From NCBI RefSeq assembly GCF_027627575.1, contig NZ_CP114065.1, positions 6,944,001 to 7,008,000 of the forward strand: DNA of 64,000 nt, in the 5' to 3' direction. The position numbers and the translations under genes are program-made. Below are positions 1 to 9,091 of the stretch, in pieces. Numbering within the stretch: position 1 is the first letter of the stretch; each line of letters starts with the position of its first letter. The notes beneath the pieces were generated by a model, which was not told the origin of the DNA, made no database searches, and worked only from the letters and a program-made list of their open reading frames with translations. This DNA comes from Kribbella sp. CA-293567. GTDB lineage: Bacteria > Actinomycetota > Actinomycetes > Propionibacteriales > Kribbellaceae.

Positions 1-1
1 C

Positions 2-865
2 TCGGCTGCTCACAGCGACGGGGTCAACCCGTTGTCCGAACACACCTTGCTGCACCTGGACGGGGAGCATCCAGGTGACGCGCATCTCCTCGCGTACGCC
101 GGCGAACCAGGCTCGTCCGAGCTGGCCGGCTACGCGTCGCTGGGCCCAGACGGGTCGGCCGAGTTGGTGGTTGGCCCGGCGTACAGGCGTAGGGGCTTCG
201 GTACTGCGCTGCTGCGGATGCTGCTTGACCACGGCGGCCCGGAGCTGCGCGTGTGGGCCCACGGGCGCCTCCCTGGCTCAGATGAGCTCGCTGGACGCCT
301 GGGGCTGACTGTGACCCGGGAGCTGTACTTCCTGCGCCGCCCCAGCGAACCGGTAGCCGCGGCTGCTTGGCCAGAGGGGATCTCGGTGCGCACCTTCGTA
401 CCGGGCCAGGACAACAGCGGCTGGCTCGCCGTAAACGCCGCAGCCTTCGCCCATCACCCCGAACAGGGCAGCTGGACCCAGGCAGACCTCGCAGACCGGC
501 TACAGCAGCCCTGGTTCGACCCAGCAGGCTTCTTCCTTGCAGTGACAGACGACGGCTCAATCGCCGGCTACCACTGGACAAAGATCCACGAGGACGAGGG
601 CGACGAGCCCTTCGGCGAGGTCTACGTAGTCGGCGTCTCCCCCGACCACCAAGGCAGCGGCCTGGGCAAGGCCCTCACCCTCGAGGGCATCCGCCACCTG
701 CAGGACGACCGCTCGCTCTCATCAGTGGTCCTCTACGTAGACGGCACCAACACCGCCGCCCACCGCCTCTACACCAACCTCGGCTTCACCACCGCAGCCC
801 TGGACGTCCAGTTCGCACCTGTGAACGGCTTCACAAACGATTCCCCCAGTAACTCCGCGTCATAA
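2..865 (+). CDS. mshD: mycothiol synthase (MshD), 5' end outside window
   Basis: Catalyses the last step of mycothiol synthesis: acetyl transfer from acetyl-CoA to Cys-GlcN-inositol in the cytosol. The protein holds two GNAT repeats; the acetyl-CoA loops read YRRRGFGTALL in the N-terminal half and DHQGSGLGKAL in the C-terminal half. The frame stays open to the window edge. A TTG at 32 could serve as a start, but the residues before it (DGVNPLSEH) look like the conserved MshD lead-in, so the real start lies upstream and this is a partial gene. The C-terminus (FVPGQDNSGWLAVN, then FGEVYVVGVSPDHQG) is typical of MshD. mshD lies near phosphate-transport genes in mycobacteria, as it does here. Confidence 0.9.
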   Translation, partial: SAAHSDGVNPLSEHTLLHLDGEHPGDAHLLAYAGEPGSSELAGYASLGPDGSAELVVGPAYRRRGFGTALLRMLLDHGGPELRVWAHGRLPGSDELAGRLGLTVTRELYFLRRPSEPVAAAAWPEGISVRTFVPGQDNSGWLAVNAAAFAHHPEQGSWTQADLADRLQQPWFDPAGFFLAVTDDGSIAGYHWTKIHEDEGDEPFGEVYVVGVSPDHQGSGLGKALTLEGIRHLQDDRSLSSVVLYVDGTNTAAHRLYTNLGFTTAALDVQFAPVNGFTNDSPSNSAS

Positions 866-950
866 CGCGCCCTGCCGCGCGTCCCACTCACAACCAGGAG
901 CCGTCCGAGCCATTTCCCCCCAGCCGGGCGGCTCCTGGCCTCACCACCAC

Positions 951-1032
951 TTATCCACAACTGCATCAACTGACATCCCACCCCGCTCCCGCCGCCGGTT
1001 ACGATCAGACCGACTACGGAGAGGTGACAAAC
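951..1032 (+). promoter_or_regulatory. leader of the first lipoprotein/PKD module
   Basis: A TACGAT -10-like hexamer lies at 1000-1005, about 33 bases before the GTG start, followed by a GGAGAGG ribosome-binding site at 1019-1025. No clear -35 was seen. A lone TTATCCACA (951-959) matches a DnaA box but stands alone. Confidence 0.35.
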
Positions 1033-1653
1033 GTGACTACCCGCAACAGGCAAGCCACCATCTCCACCCTGGCCTGCCTCTGCGCCGCCCTACTGACCGC
1101 CTGCAACAACGACAGCCCAGACGCAGGCCGGCCAAACACCGCGCCGCCGCCTTCGCCGTCATCAAGCGCAACATCGACCGCGAGCGCTCCCAGCGAATCC
1201 AGGCCGACCACTAGTCCGACGCCGACCGCGCCGCCCGAGCGGCCTGACACCGCGACTGGCCTGACGCTTGCGTCTGCAGAAGCCTTCATCGGCTATTTCG
1301 TTTCCTTGCAGAACTATGCCTACGCCACCGGCGACGTCCAATATCTGCTGGCCGCGAGCGACAAGGGTTGCCTTGGTTGCAAAGGCATCACTGACTATCT
1401 GAAAGTGTCGAACGGATCGAACGGCGGCTTGAGCGGCGACTATCTCGATCGCCTCGTTGAGGTGAAGGAGATCGTGAAGGCTGGCAACGGGAAGGTCGCC
1501 GGCACGGCGAAGGTTAGTACCGGCGCCTATACCGAGCGCTTGTCTCCGTCGGCAACACCTGTCGCCAGACCGGCGGCGTCCGCGACTCTCGCCTTCACTT
1601 TGTCTCCAAGCGGCAACAACTGGCTCATGTACGAGATGGAGATCAACGAGTGA
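1033..1653 (+). CDS. DUF6318-like lipoprotein, copy 1
   Basis: A 206-residue exported lipoprotein. The signal peptide ends in the lipobox LLTAC, followed by a Ser/Thr/Pro-rich linker to about residue 75 and then a conserved domain (EAFIGYFVSLQNYAYATGD, with a CLGC cysteine pair). The domain resembles the actinobacterial DUF6318 family; its function is unknown. GTG 1033 was chosen over the in-frame GTG 1024 because GGAGAGG sits 7 bases before 1033 and because the paralogue at 2581 has GCG at the position of 1024. It overlaps the next gene by four bases, implying coupled translation. The paralogue lies 1.5 kb downstream. Confidence 0.82.
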   Translation: MTTRNRQATISTLACLCAALLTACNNDSPDAGRPNTAPPPSPSSSATSTASAPSESRPTTSPTPTAPPERPDTATGLTLASAEAFIGYFVSLQNYAYATGDVQYLLAASDKGCLGCKGITDYLKVSNGSNGGLSGDYLDRLVEVKEIVKAGNGKVAGTAKVSTGAYTERLSPSATPVARPAASATLAFTLSPSGNNWLMYEMEINE

Positions 1654-2549
1654 CCCGCGCCGGGCTAGTCGCCTCAGCTGTCGCCGCGACTCTGGTCGTT
1701 GCCAGCCTCACGATTACTATCCCGGCGTACAGCACGGCGGGCACGATCACCGATGCCTCGCAGGTCACTCCGCCTCCTCCCACAGTCGGCGGTAGAACCT
1801 ACAAGTGGGGGCTCTCCTTATCCGCAGACCGCAAGGCGCAACTGGAGCGGGAGCGGCGTAACACTGGAGAAATTCCAGAACACAACCCCTTGCGGCCTCG
1901 TCAAGGCAGGTCGACCAACGACAAACAACGAATTCCGGCTCAAGAGATTCGACTGCACGTCAACATCTGTGGACACGCTGGCGGAAACACCCCGGCATTG
2001 ATCCGCTGTCTGCCAGCCATAGAGGACGACCGGCCAGAACAACCCGAACTACCGAGCGCAACGCCGAGTATGGCCCTCGCGATTCGGATACCCCGGCCTG
2101 AAGACGTTACTTGGGCGCAGGTGCTGAGTGAGGTCAAAAACGTGGCGTTTCCTGGGCTCGGGGTGAAGGTTCAGCCGGTCGGGCGGACGTTGGTCAATCA
2201 GGCCACGATTGTCTACACCGATCAGAGCAGGGTGTCCGTGACGACCGTGACGTTGCTCGGGTTCCCTGTCGTGGTCGAGGCGACGCCGTTGAGCTACACG
2301 TGGAGCTTTGGCGATGGTACGTCGGTGACGACGACAACGCCGGGGCGTCCCTATCCAGCCATGGACATCACGCACAAGTACATGAAGAAAGCTGCGGTGC
2401 GGCTGACTCTCACCACGAACTACGGCGCCCGATTCAATGTCGCCGGCACCGGGTGGCAGTACGTCGATGGGGTTGTGCCGATCACTGGGCCTACGACCAC
2501 GCTGCAGGTTCGGGAGGCGGTGCCGGTCCTGGTCGAACCTGAAAACTGA
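1650..2549 (+). CDS. secreted PKD-domain protein, copy 1
   Basis: A 299-residue protein with an N-terminal signal peptide (hydrophobic stretch about residues 5-28, ending near AYS). The last 110 residues carry a PKD-like beta-sandwich signature (SYTWSFGDGTS, then MDITHKYMKKAAVRLTLTT). A polar linker joins the two. PKD domains mediate adhesion or protein contacts at the cell surface; the ligand is unknown. The GTG start overlaps the stop of the lipoprotein gene, so the two are probably co-translated and may act together at the envelope. The start HVNICGHAGGNT region is conserved with the copy at 3195. Confidence 0.75.
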   Translation: MTRAGLVASAVAATLVVASLTITIPAYSTAGTITDASQVTPPPPTVGGRTYKWGLSLSADRKAQLERERRNTGEIPEHNPLRPRQGRSTNDKQRIPAQEIRLHVNICGHAGGNTPALIRCLPAIEDDRPEQPELPSATPSMALAIRIPRPEDVTWAQVLSEVKNVAFPGLGVKVQPVGRTLVNQATIVYTDQSRVSVTTVTLLGFPVVVEATPLSYTWSFGDGTSVTTTTPGRPYPAMDITHKYMKKAAVRLTLTTNYGARFNVAGTGWQYVDGVVPITGPTTTLQVREAVPVLVEPEN

Positions 2550-2580
2550 CCGGCCGAGCAGACTACGAAAGGCGACAAAC

Positions 2581-3198
2581 GTGATTACCCGCAACAGGCA
2601 GACCAGAGCACTCATCTCGGCCTGCCTCTGCGCTGCTCTACTGACAGCCTGCAACAACGACAGCCCGGAGGCAGGTCGGCCGAACACGGCACCACCGTCC
2701 CAGACAGCGACGCCTACCCAGACGAGCGCAGCGCCCTCAACCGGCAGCACCTCCTCGGCAACCTCTCCAACTTCCGCGCCGACGCGTCCACCGGCTGCAG
2801 TTGGCTCCAGTCTCGCGGCTGGCGAAGCGTTCATCGCTTACTACATCGAGCTCCTTAACTACTCATACATCACTGGCGACCCGGCGCCTTTCCTGTCGGA
2901 GAGCGAGAAGGATTGCATCGCTTGTAAAGGTCTAGCGGACTACGCGCGTCAGACCAACGCCAAGAACGGAGGGCTCCAAGGTGACTTCAAGGATCAGTTG
3001 ATCGAGGTCAAGGAGATTTACAAAGACAAAGCCGGCCGCCTCGGCGGGTTGGCCTCACTGAAAACTGGCACCTATCAGGAGCGAGCCACCCCGGGCGCCC
3101 CAGTTACCCCGCAGGCTGCCAGCACCGGCGCCATGGACTTCACGCTCTCATCCAGTGCCGGGAACTGGGTAATGTATGAAATGCAGATCAAAGAATGA
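2581..3198 (+). CDS. DUF6318-like lipoprotein, copy 2
   Basis: A 205-residue paralogue of the product of 1033-1653. It keeps the same signal peptide and lipobox (LLTAC then NNDSPEAG), a Thr/Ser/Pro linker with different spacing, and the conserved domain (EAFIAYYIELLNYSYITGD, cysteine pair CIAC). The GTG start follows a GAAAGGCGACAAAC leader nearly identical to that of copy 1. It overlaps the next gene by four bases, as in copy 1. The DNA is most similar to copy 1 at the 5' end and diverges in the linker. Confidence 0.82.
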   Translation: MITRNRQTRALISACLCAALLTACNNDSPEAGRPNTAPPSQTATPTQTSAAPSTGSTSSATSPTSAPTRPPAAVGSSLAAGEAFIAYYIELLNYSYITGDPAPFLSESEKDCIACKGLADYARQTNAKNGGLQGDFKDQLIEVKEIYKDKAGRLGGLASLKTGTYQERATPGAPVTPQAASTGAMDFTLSSSAGNWVMYEMQIKE

Positions 3199-4133
3199 AT
3201 AGGCGCAGGTGGGTGAAGACATCGGCGCTGGCCGTGGCGGCAACACTTGTTTGGGTGCTGCCCGCAGCGCTACTCGAAGACATCGCTGAAGCGAGCCAAG
3301 CGTCGGCGCACACCCGACCTGCTGCTGACCCCAACCCGAGCCCGTCACCAAACGCGACGGCCAAAAAGCGTAGGTGGGGACTGACCGTGACAGCTGCGCA
3401 GGCTAAGCGAGTGCAGCACGGGAAGAACATCAAAGATGAAGAAAAGAAGAGCCAGGCAGAAATTAAAAAGTCGTCTTCTCGTCGCAACAAAACCACACCA
3501 AAGAACGCGCCTATCCACCCCTTTCGCCTCAATATCGGAATCTGTGGGCACATTGGCGGGAATACTTCAAACTTGACCAGGTGCCTGCCAGCTATTGAGG
3601 ATGATCGGCCGGATACGCCGGAGCAGCCGAACTTGCCTGAGGCTATTCCGAGCAGGGCGGTGGCGGTTCGGATTCCGTTGCCTCAGGACGTGGAGTGGGG
3701 GCAGGTTCTGGCTGAGAGCAAGAACGTGTTGTTTCCCAAGCTTGGGGTGAAGGTGCAGCCGGTCGGGCGGACGTTGGTCAATCAGGACACGATCGTCTAC
3801 ACCGACGAGAGCAGGGTTTACACGCAGACCGTGACTGTTCTGGGGTTTCCGGTGGTCGTCGAGGCGATGCCGATGAGCTACATGTGGAGCTTCGGTGACG
3901 GGGCGTCCAAGACCACGACGACGCCGGGCCGGCCCTATCCGGCTATGGACATCACGCATAAGTACCTGAAGAAGGGTGGGGTGGGTCTGACCCTCACGAC
4001 CAGTTACGCGGCGCGGTTCAACGTTGCTGGTACTGGCTGGCAGTACGTCGAGGGCACCGTGCCGATTACCGGGCCTGCTACCGCGTTGCTGGTTCGGGAG
4101 GCTGTGCCTGTGTTGGTTGAGCCGGTGCGGTAG
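3195..4133 (+). CDS. secreted PKD-domain protein, copy 2
   Basis: A 312-residue paralogue of the product of 1650-2549. The signal peptide (about residues 5-28) is followed by a Lys-rich linker (AKKRRWG, then KDEEKKSQAEIKKSSSRRNK) encoded by unusually A-rich DNA around 3420-3500, the conserved NIGICGHIGGNTSNLTRCLP segment, and a C-terminal PKD-like domain (SYMWSFGDGAS). The linker is far more basic than in copy 1, which suggests divergent surface contacts. ATG 3195 overlaps the upstream stop. It converges on the esterase gene with only three bases between stops. Confidence 0.75.
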   Translation: MNRRRWVKTSALAVAATLVWVLPAALLEDIAEASQASAHTRPAADPNPSPSPNATAKKRRWGLTVTAAQAKRVQHGKNIKDEEKKSQAEIKKSSSRRNKTTPKNAPIHPFRLNIGICGHIGGNTSNLTRCLPAIEDDRPDTPEQPNLPEAIPSRAVAVRIPLPQDVEWGQVLAESKNVLFPKLGVKVQPVGRTLVNQDTIVYTDESRVYTQTVTVLGFPVVVEAMPMSYMWSFGDGASKTTTTPGRPYPAMDITHKYLKKGGVGLTLTTSYAARFNVAGTGWQYVEGTVPITGPATALLVREAVPVLVEPVR

Positions 4134-4136
4134 TCG

Positions 4137-5246
4137 TCAGCCTGCTGGGTTGAGGGCCCCTCGGATGGAGTCGGTCAGGCGGGATTGGGCGGCGCGGGTT
4201 TCGCCGGGGAGGGCGAGGATGTTGGCGAAGCCGTGGACCATGGCTGGTTCGCAGGTGTGGGTGACGGGGACGCCGGCGGCGGTCAGGCGGGTGGCGTATT
4301 CGTTGCCTTCGTCGCGGAGGGGGTCGAAGCCTGCGGTGACGATGATGGCGGGGGCCAGGCCGGTGAGGTCTTCGGCGAGGAGCGGGGAGACCAGGGGGCT
4401 GGGGCGGATGGCGGGGTCGGGGGTGTAGTGGGCGCGGTACCAGAGGATGTCCGGGTCGCTGAGGAAGAAGCCTTCGGCGAAGAGGTCTCGGCTGGGGCGG
4501 CGGCCTACCAGGTCCAGGGCGGGGTAGATCAGGATCTGGTGGGCGGGAGGGGCGAACCCGCGCAGTACGCACTGCTGGGCTACCACCGCGGCGAGGTTGC
4601 CGCCGGCGCTGTCGCCGCCGACGCCTACGTAGGCGGGGTCGGCGCCCAGGTCTTCGGCGTGTTCCAGGGCCCAGTTGAACGCGGCGATGGCGTCTTCGGC
4701 CGCGACGGGGGCTTCAGCTTCGGGAGCCAGCCGGTAGTCGACCGCGAGTACTCGGATGCCGGCGTCGTCGGCCAGAGCGCGGCAGTAGGCGTCGTGGCTG
4801 TCGAGGTCTCCTACGACCCAGCCGCCGCCGTGGAAGAAGACCAGGAGTCCGCCGCCTGACGTCGGGGCGCTGCGGGGTACGTAGAGGCGCGCGCCGAGCT
4901 GGCCGTCCGCGCCACGAACCGTGAGCTCGGTCACTCGGAGTAGTTCGCGGGGGTGACCGGCGACCAGCTTGGACATCGTCAGCAGGTTCGCGCGGGCGGT
5001 GGCGACCGACTGCTTCGTCGTGTTCGGCAACAGTCCGTCGATGCGCATCAGCAGCTGCAGTTCCGGGTCCAGAACGTTGCCGTCGATCTGGATCGGGGCG
5101 CCGGCCAGCCGCCTGCGGACCGCGGTGGGCAGCGCCGTCACAGGCTTCAGAGCATTGCCTTGCACTGCGTCCAGGGCTGTCCGGAGCAACGTGTCCACTC
5201 GTCGGTTCACAAGGAGTGACGCTAGCAAGAAAGGCCGCCGGGCCAC
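4137..5246 (-). CDS. HSL-family alpha/beta hydrolase (carboxylesterase)
   Basis: A 369-residue esterase/lipase of the hormone-sensitive lipase family. It shows the oxyanion-hole motif FFHGGGWV, the nucleophile elbow GGDSAGGNLA, the acidic residue in FDPLRDEG, and the catalytic histidine in MVHGFAN. The N-terminal 100 residues form a helical cap typical of long actinobacterial members. No signal peptide is evident, so it probably acts in the cytosol on short acyl esters. The start is the GTG at 5244-5246; a later start is possible. It diverges from ppk, with the two starts about 30 bp apart. Confidence 0.88.
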   Translation of the reverse strand: MARRPFLLASLLVNRRVDTLLRTALDAVQGNALKPVTALPTAVRRRLAGAPIQIDGNVLDPELQLLMRIDGLLPNTTKQSVATARANLLTMSKLVAGHPRELLRVTELTVRGADGQLGARLYVPRSAPTSGGGLLVFFHGGGWVVGDLDSHDAYCRALADDAGIRVLAVDYRLAPEAEAPVAAEDAIAAFNWALEHAEDLGADPAYVGVGGDSAGGNLAAVVAQQCVLRGFAPPAHQILIYPALDLVGRRPSRDLFAEGFFLSDPDILWYRAHYTPDPAIRPSPLVSPLLAEDLTGLAPAIIVTAGFDPLRDEGNEYATRLTAAGVPVTHTCEPAMVHGFANILALPGETRAAQSRLTDSIRGALNPAG

Positions 5247-5277
5247 CTAGGCCACCTGCTGTTCACCCGAGGATGGG

Positions 5278-7437
5278 ATGCTGGTGGACGTGGCTGGAGA
5301 CTTGTTGGCGTCGCACAACCGGGAGTACGACGTCGAACCCCCGTACGACATCACGGAGGCCGGCGATCTCCCGAACGACCGGTTCTCGGACCGCGAACTG
5401 AGCTGGCTGGCGTTCAACCAGCGGGTGCTGGAGCTGGCCGAGAGCGACCGCGTACCGCTGCTCGAACGCGCCAAGTTCCTGGCGATCTTCGCCAGCAACC
5501 TGGACGAGTTCTACATGGTCCGGATCGCCGGTCTGAAACGGCGGATCGCGGCCGGGGTCGCCGTCCGCGCGGCCAGTGGATTGCTGCCGCGTGAGGTACT
5601 CGACCGGAGCCTGAACCGCAGCCGCGAACTGATGGACCGGCAGGCCGAGACCTGGCGCAAGGTGGTGCTGCCCGCGCTGGTCGAGGAGGGCATCGACATC
5701 CTCCGCTGGGACGAGCTGAGCACCGACGAGCGCGAGACGATGACCCGGTTCTTCCGCGACCGCGTCTTCCCCGTACTGACTCCGCTGGCCGTCGACCCGT
5801 CGCACCCGTTCCCGTACATCTCCGGCCTCTCGCTCAACCTGGCCGTCGTCGTCCGCAACCCCGACAGCGGCGGCGAGCACTTCGCGCGGGTGAAGGTGCC
5901 GCCGCTGCTGCAGCGGTTCGTCACGGTCGCCGACGGCAAGTTCGTTCCGCTCGAGGACGTCATCGCCGCGCACCTGGGCCAGCTCTTCCCGGGGATGGAG
6001 GTGACCCAGCACCACACCTTCCGGGTCACCCGCAACGAGGACCTCGAGGTCGAGGAGGACGACGCGGAGAACCTGCTCGCGGCACTCGAGAAGGAGTTGC
6101 TGCGGCGTAAGTTCGGTCCGCCGGTCCGGCTCGAGGTGGAGGAGTCGATCGACCCGAAGGTTCGCGACCTGCTGGTGTCCGAGCTGGGAGTCACCGAGGC
6201 CGAGGTGTTCGAGCTGCCGGGTCCGCTGGACCTGCGCGGACTGTTCACGATCGCCGCGCTGGACCGGGCCGAGCTGAAGTACCCGGCCTTCGTCCCGTCC
6301 ACCCACCCGCATCTGGCCGAGGTGGAGACCTCCAACCCGGCCGACATGTTCCACGCGTTGAAGCAGCGCGACGTGCTGGTCCACCATCCGTACGACTCGT
6401 TCTCCACCAGCGTGCAGCGCTTCATCGAGCAGGCTGCGGCCGATCCGCACGTGCTGGCGATCAAGCAGACGCTGTACCGGACCAGCGGCGATTCTCCGAT
6501 CGTGGACGCGCTGATCGACGCCGCCGAGGCCGGCAAGCAGGTGCTGGTCCTGGTGGAGATCCAGGCGCGTTTCGATGAGCAGGCGAACATCAAGTGGGCC
6601 CGTCAGCTCGAGCATGCCGGCTGCCACGTCGTGTACGGCGTGATCGGGCTCAAGACGCACTGCAAGCTCTCCATGGTGGTGCGCGAGGAGCCCGACGGCC
6701 TCCGCCGCTACGTCCACATCGGCACCGGCAACTACCACCCCAAGACGGCTCGCCTGTACGAGGACCTCGGTCTGCTGACCAGCGACAAGGTGGTCACCGA
6801 GGACGTCGCGCACCTGTTCAACCACCTCTCCGGGTTCGCCCGGTCGAGTGGCTACCGCCGGATCCTGGTCGCCCCGCAGTCGGTACGCCGTGGCCTGCTC
6901 GACCGCATCGAGCGCGAGGTGCAGCACCACCTGGCAGGTCGCCCGGCCCGGGTGCGGATCAAGGTGAACAGCCTGGTCGACGAGGCCCTGTCCGATGCGC
7001 TCTACCGCGCCTCGCAGGCCGGCGTACCGGTCGACCTGTGGATCCGCGGCATCTGCACGATCCGGCCGGGAGTGCCTGGACTGTCGAACAACATCCGGGT
7101 CCGCAGCGTCCTGGGCCGCTTCCTCGAGCACAGCCGGGTGTTCTGGTTCGAGAACGGTGGCGAGCCGGAGGTCTGGATCGGCTCGGCGGACCTGATGCAC
7201 CGCAACCTGGACCGCCGGGTCGAGGTACTGGTGCAGCTGAAGGAGCAGGACCACGTCACCGAACTCCGGGACCTGTTCGACCTCGGTTTCGACGAGCGGA
7301 CCGGCTCCTGGTGGCTGCAGCCCGACGACACCTGGCAGGCACGGCTGACCGATGCGGACGGCAAGCCACTGCGCGATCTGCAGGAGCGGCTGATCTCCAC
7401 GCGTGGGCGCCGTCGGCAAGCGGACCCCATTACCTAA
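5278..7437 (+). CDS. ppk1: polyphosphate kinase 1
   Basis: Reversibly transfers the gamma phosphate of ATP to inorganic polyphosphate. At 719 residues it has the usual family length: N-domain (SDRELSWLAFNQRVLELA), head domain, and two phospholipase-D-like C domains. The autophosphorylated histidine is in HIGTGNYHPKTARLYED near residue 480; a second conserved segment reads LKTHCKLSMVVRE. Close linkage to a MutT1-like gene matches the order in mycobacteria, and pstSCAB 3 kb downstream makes this a phosphate storage and uptake neighbourhood. ATG 5278 follows a short GAGGATGG leader. Confidence 0.96.
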   Translation: MLVDVAGDLLASHNREYDVEPPYDITEAGDLPNDRFSDRELSWLAFNQRVLELAESDRVPLLERAKFLAIFASNLDEFYMVRIAGLKRRIAAGVAVRAASGLLPREVLDRSLNRSRELMDRQAETWRKVVLPALVEEGIDILRWDELSTDERETMTRFFRDRVFPVLTPLAVDPSHPFPYISGLSLNLAVVVRNPDSGGEHFARVKVPPLLQRFVTVADGKFVPLEDVIAAHLGQLFPGMEVTQHHTFRVTRNEDLEVEEDDAENLLAALEKELLRRKFGPPVRLEVEESIDPKVRDLLVSELGVTEAEVFELPGPLDLRGLFTIAALDRAELKYPAFVPSTHPHLAEVETSNPADMFHALKQRDVLVHHPYDSFSTSVQRFIEQAAADPHVLAIKQTLYRTSGDSPIVDALIDAAEAGKQVLVLVEIQARFDEQANIKWARQLEHAGCHVVYGVIGLKTHCKLSMVVREEPDGLRRYVHIGTGNYHPKTARLYEDLGLLTSDKVVTEDVAHLFNHLSGFARSSGYRRILVAPQSVRRGLLDRIEREVQHHLAGRPARVRIKVNSLVDEALSDALYRASQAGVPVDLWIRGICTIRPGVPGLSNNIRVRSVLGRFLEHSRVFWFENGGEPEVWIGSADLMHRNLDRRVEVLVQLKEQDHVTELRDLFDLGFDERTGSWWLQPDDTWQARLTDADGKPLRDLQERLISTRGRRRQADPIT

Positions 7438-7447
7438 GGTTGAAACC

Positions 7448-8329
7448 GTGAGCAGTCCGGCGACCGTGATCGCTGCGGGCGGTGTTGTCTGGCGGGACGG
7501 CCGCGACGGCCGGCGCATCCTGCTGGTGCACCGCCCTCGGTACGACGACTGGTCCCTGCCCAAGGGCAAGCTGACTCCGAGCGAGCACGTCCTGTCGGCG
7601 GCTCGACGGGAGATCGAGGAGGAGACCGGTCAGCGGGTTCAGCTCGGCCCGCCGCTCGGCATCCAGCGGTACGACGTCCGCAAGAACGGCGCCGTCGTAC
7701 CGAAGATGGTGCACTACTGGTCGGCCCAGCTGACCGGGCCCGAGCAGGAGTTCGTGCCCAATCACGAGGTCGACAAGCTGGAGTGGTTGCCGGTCGACAA
7801 GGCGCGGCGCAGGCTCAGCTACCCGCGTGATGTCGAGATCCTGGACGCGCTGGCCGAGTTCACGCCGGTCGTCTCGACGCTGGTGCTGGCGCGGCATGCC
7901 GAGGCGATCAAGCGCAAGGACTGGGACGGCAAGGACACCGACCGGCCGCTGTCGGAGGCCGGGTACGCCACGGCGGAGCGACTGGTCGACGTACTGGCCG
8001 CTCTCGGCGTCAACCGACTCCGCAGCAGCGATGCCGAGCGCTGCCTCACCACCATCACCCCGTACGCCGCTGAGCTCGGCCGCCAGATCCACGTGCACCC
8101 GGAGATCTCCGAGCGCGGCTACAAGGCCGACCCGTCAGGTGTCGAGAGCATCGTCGGGCGCGCTTGGCAGCCTGGCAAGGTGACCGTCGTCTGCTCGCAC
8201 CGGCCGGTACTGCCCGCGTTGTCGAAGGCACTCGGTCTGAAGGTCGGCAAGTTCTCCCCCGGCGCCTTCCTGGTCGCCCACCAGCTCGAAGACGGCCGGC
8301 TGGTCTACGAGCGCTTCCGCGCGCCCTGA
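7448..8329 (+). CDS. mutT1: Nudix hydrolase with C-terminal histidine phosphatase (MutT1-like)
   Basis: A 293-residue two-domain protein. The Nudix domain has its box from about residue 39 (GKLTPSEHV, then RREIEEETG), and the C-terminal half is a histidine phosphatase (LVLARHAEA near residue 147). The mycobacterial MutT1 of the same build hydrolyses 8-oxo-GTP/8-oxo-dGTP and diadenosine polyphosphates. GTG 7448 lies 10 bases after the ppk stop. A longer frame reaching back into ppk is open, but the chosen start places the VIAAGGVVWR strand at the normal N-terminus. It is probably co-transcribed with ppk. Confidence 0.88.
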   Translation: MSSPATVIAAGGVVWRDGRDGRRILLVHRPRYDDWSLPKGKLTPSEHVLSAARREIEEETGQRVQLGPPLGIQRYDVRKNGAVVPKMVHYWSAQLTGPEQEFVPNHEVDKLEWLPVDKARRRLSYPRDVEILDALAEFTPVVSTLVLARHAEAIKRKDWDGKDTDRPLSEAGYATAERLVDVLAALGVNRLRSSDAERCLTTITPYAAELGRQIHVHPEISERGYKADPSGVESIVGRAWQPGKVTVVCSHRPVLPALSKALGLKVGKFSPGAFLVAHQLEDGRLVYERFRAP

Positions 8330-8491
8330 GGCCGGCCACTGCCCGCCGTGCCCGGCGAGACCCGTTGCGACGCTCACAGTCGGAGCACAGTTACCAAACA
8401 GCCGCGGGCACTGCCGGATGACGCTGGTCAGGGCGGGTATGTTCCTACCGAGGCGTCCCACCGGGCGCCGGCTCACGGAGAGGTCGGGGCC

Positions 8492-8965
8492 ATGACGACG
8501 ATGCGAGAGCTCACTCTGATCGGGATCCGGATGGAGTCGCCCAACCGGGCGCCCGTGATGATGTTGCGCGAGACCGAGGGCTACCGCTATCTGCCGATCT
8601 CGATCGGCTCGGTCGAGGCGACCGCGATCGCCTACGAGGAACAGGGCCTGCGCCCGTCCCGGCCGCTCACCCACGACCTGATGCGCGACCTGGTCGAGGC
8701 CTTCGGCGTCACCGTCGAGGCGGTCGAGATCGTCGAGCTGCGCGACGCGGTCTTCTACGCCGAACTCGTGCTCGGCAACGGCGCCCGCGTCTCGGCCCGC
8801 CCGAGCGACTCGGTGGCCCTCGCGGTCCGTCTCGGTACGCCGATCCGCTGCACCGAGCAGGTGCTGCAGGAAGCCGGCGTGGCCACTCCGGAGGAGGAGC
8901 AGGCCGAGCTCGAGCGCTTCCGCGCTTTCCTCGACGGCGTTGCGCCGGAGGACTTCTCCAGCTGA
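8492..8965 (+). CDS. bifunctional nuclease family protein (BFN/DUF151)
   Basis: A 157-residue protein of the DUF151/bifunctional nuclease family, recognised by MESPNRAPVMMLRE, the YLPISIGSVEATAIA strand and SARPSDSVALAVRLGTPI. Plant and bacterial homologues degrade DNA and RNA in vitro; the bacterial role is unclear. ATG 8492 has a GGAGAGG site eight bases upstream (8477-8483), favoured over the longer open frame from 8348. It stands as a single gene between mutT1 and a secreted protein. Confidence 0.88.
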   Translation: MTTMRELTLIGIRMESPNRAPVMMLRETEGYRYLPISIGSVEATAIAYEEQGLRPSRPLTHDLMRDLVEAFGVTVEAVEIVELRDAVFYAELVLGNGARVSARPSDSVALAVRLGTPIRCTEQVLQEAGVATPEEEQAELERFRAFLDGVAPEDFSS

Positions 8966-9091
8966 GGCGTCGCAACAAGCTGCAAGCAGGCTTCAGTACG
9001 CCGTACCGCGTGCGCTAGGTTGCACCCCGACGTACTGGCGGCGCCGGGGGGCTCACTCGCCAGGAATCCTTCTCCTGGGAGTGACCTCACC

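Noticed and set aside
951..959. TTATCCACA, a perfect DnaA-box match
   Set aside because: It stands alone, as does TTGTCCACA at 29266-29274; no cluster, AT-rich unwinding region or dnaA/dnaN genes are near, so no origin is called.
5263..7569. Long 768-residue minus-strand frame opposite ppk
   Set aside because: It is antisense to a clear polyphosphate kinase, shows GC-driven composition and no domain; a shadow frame.
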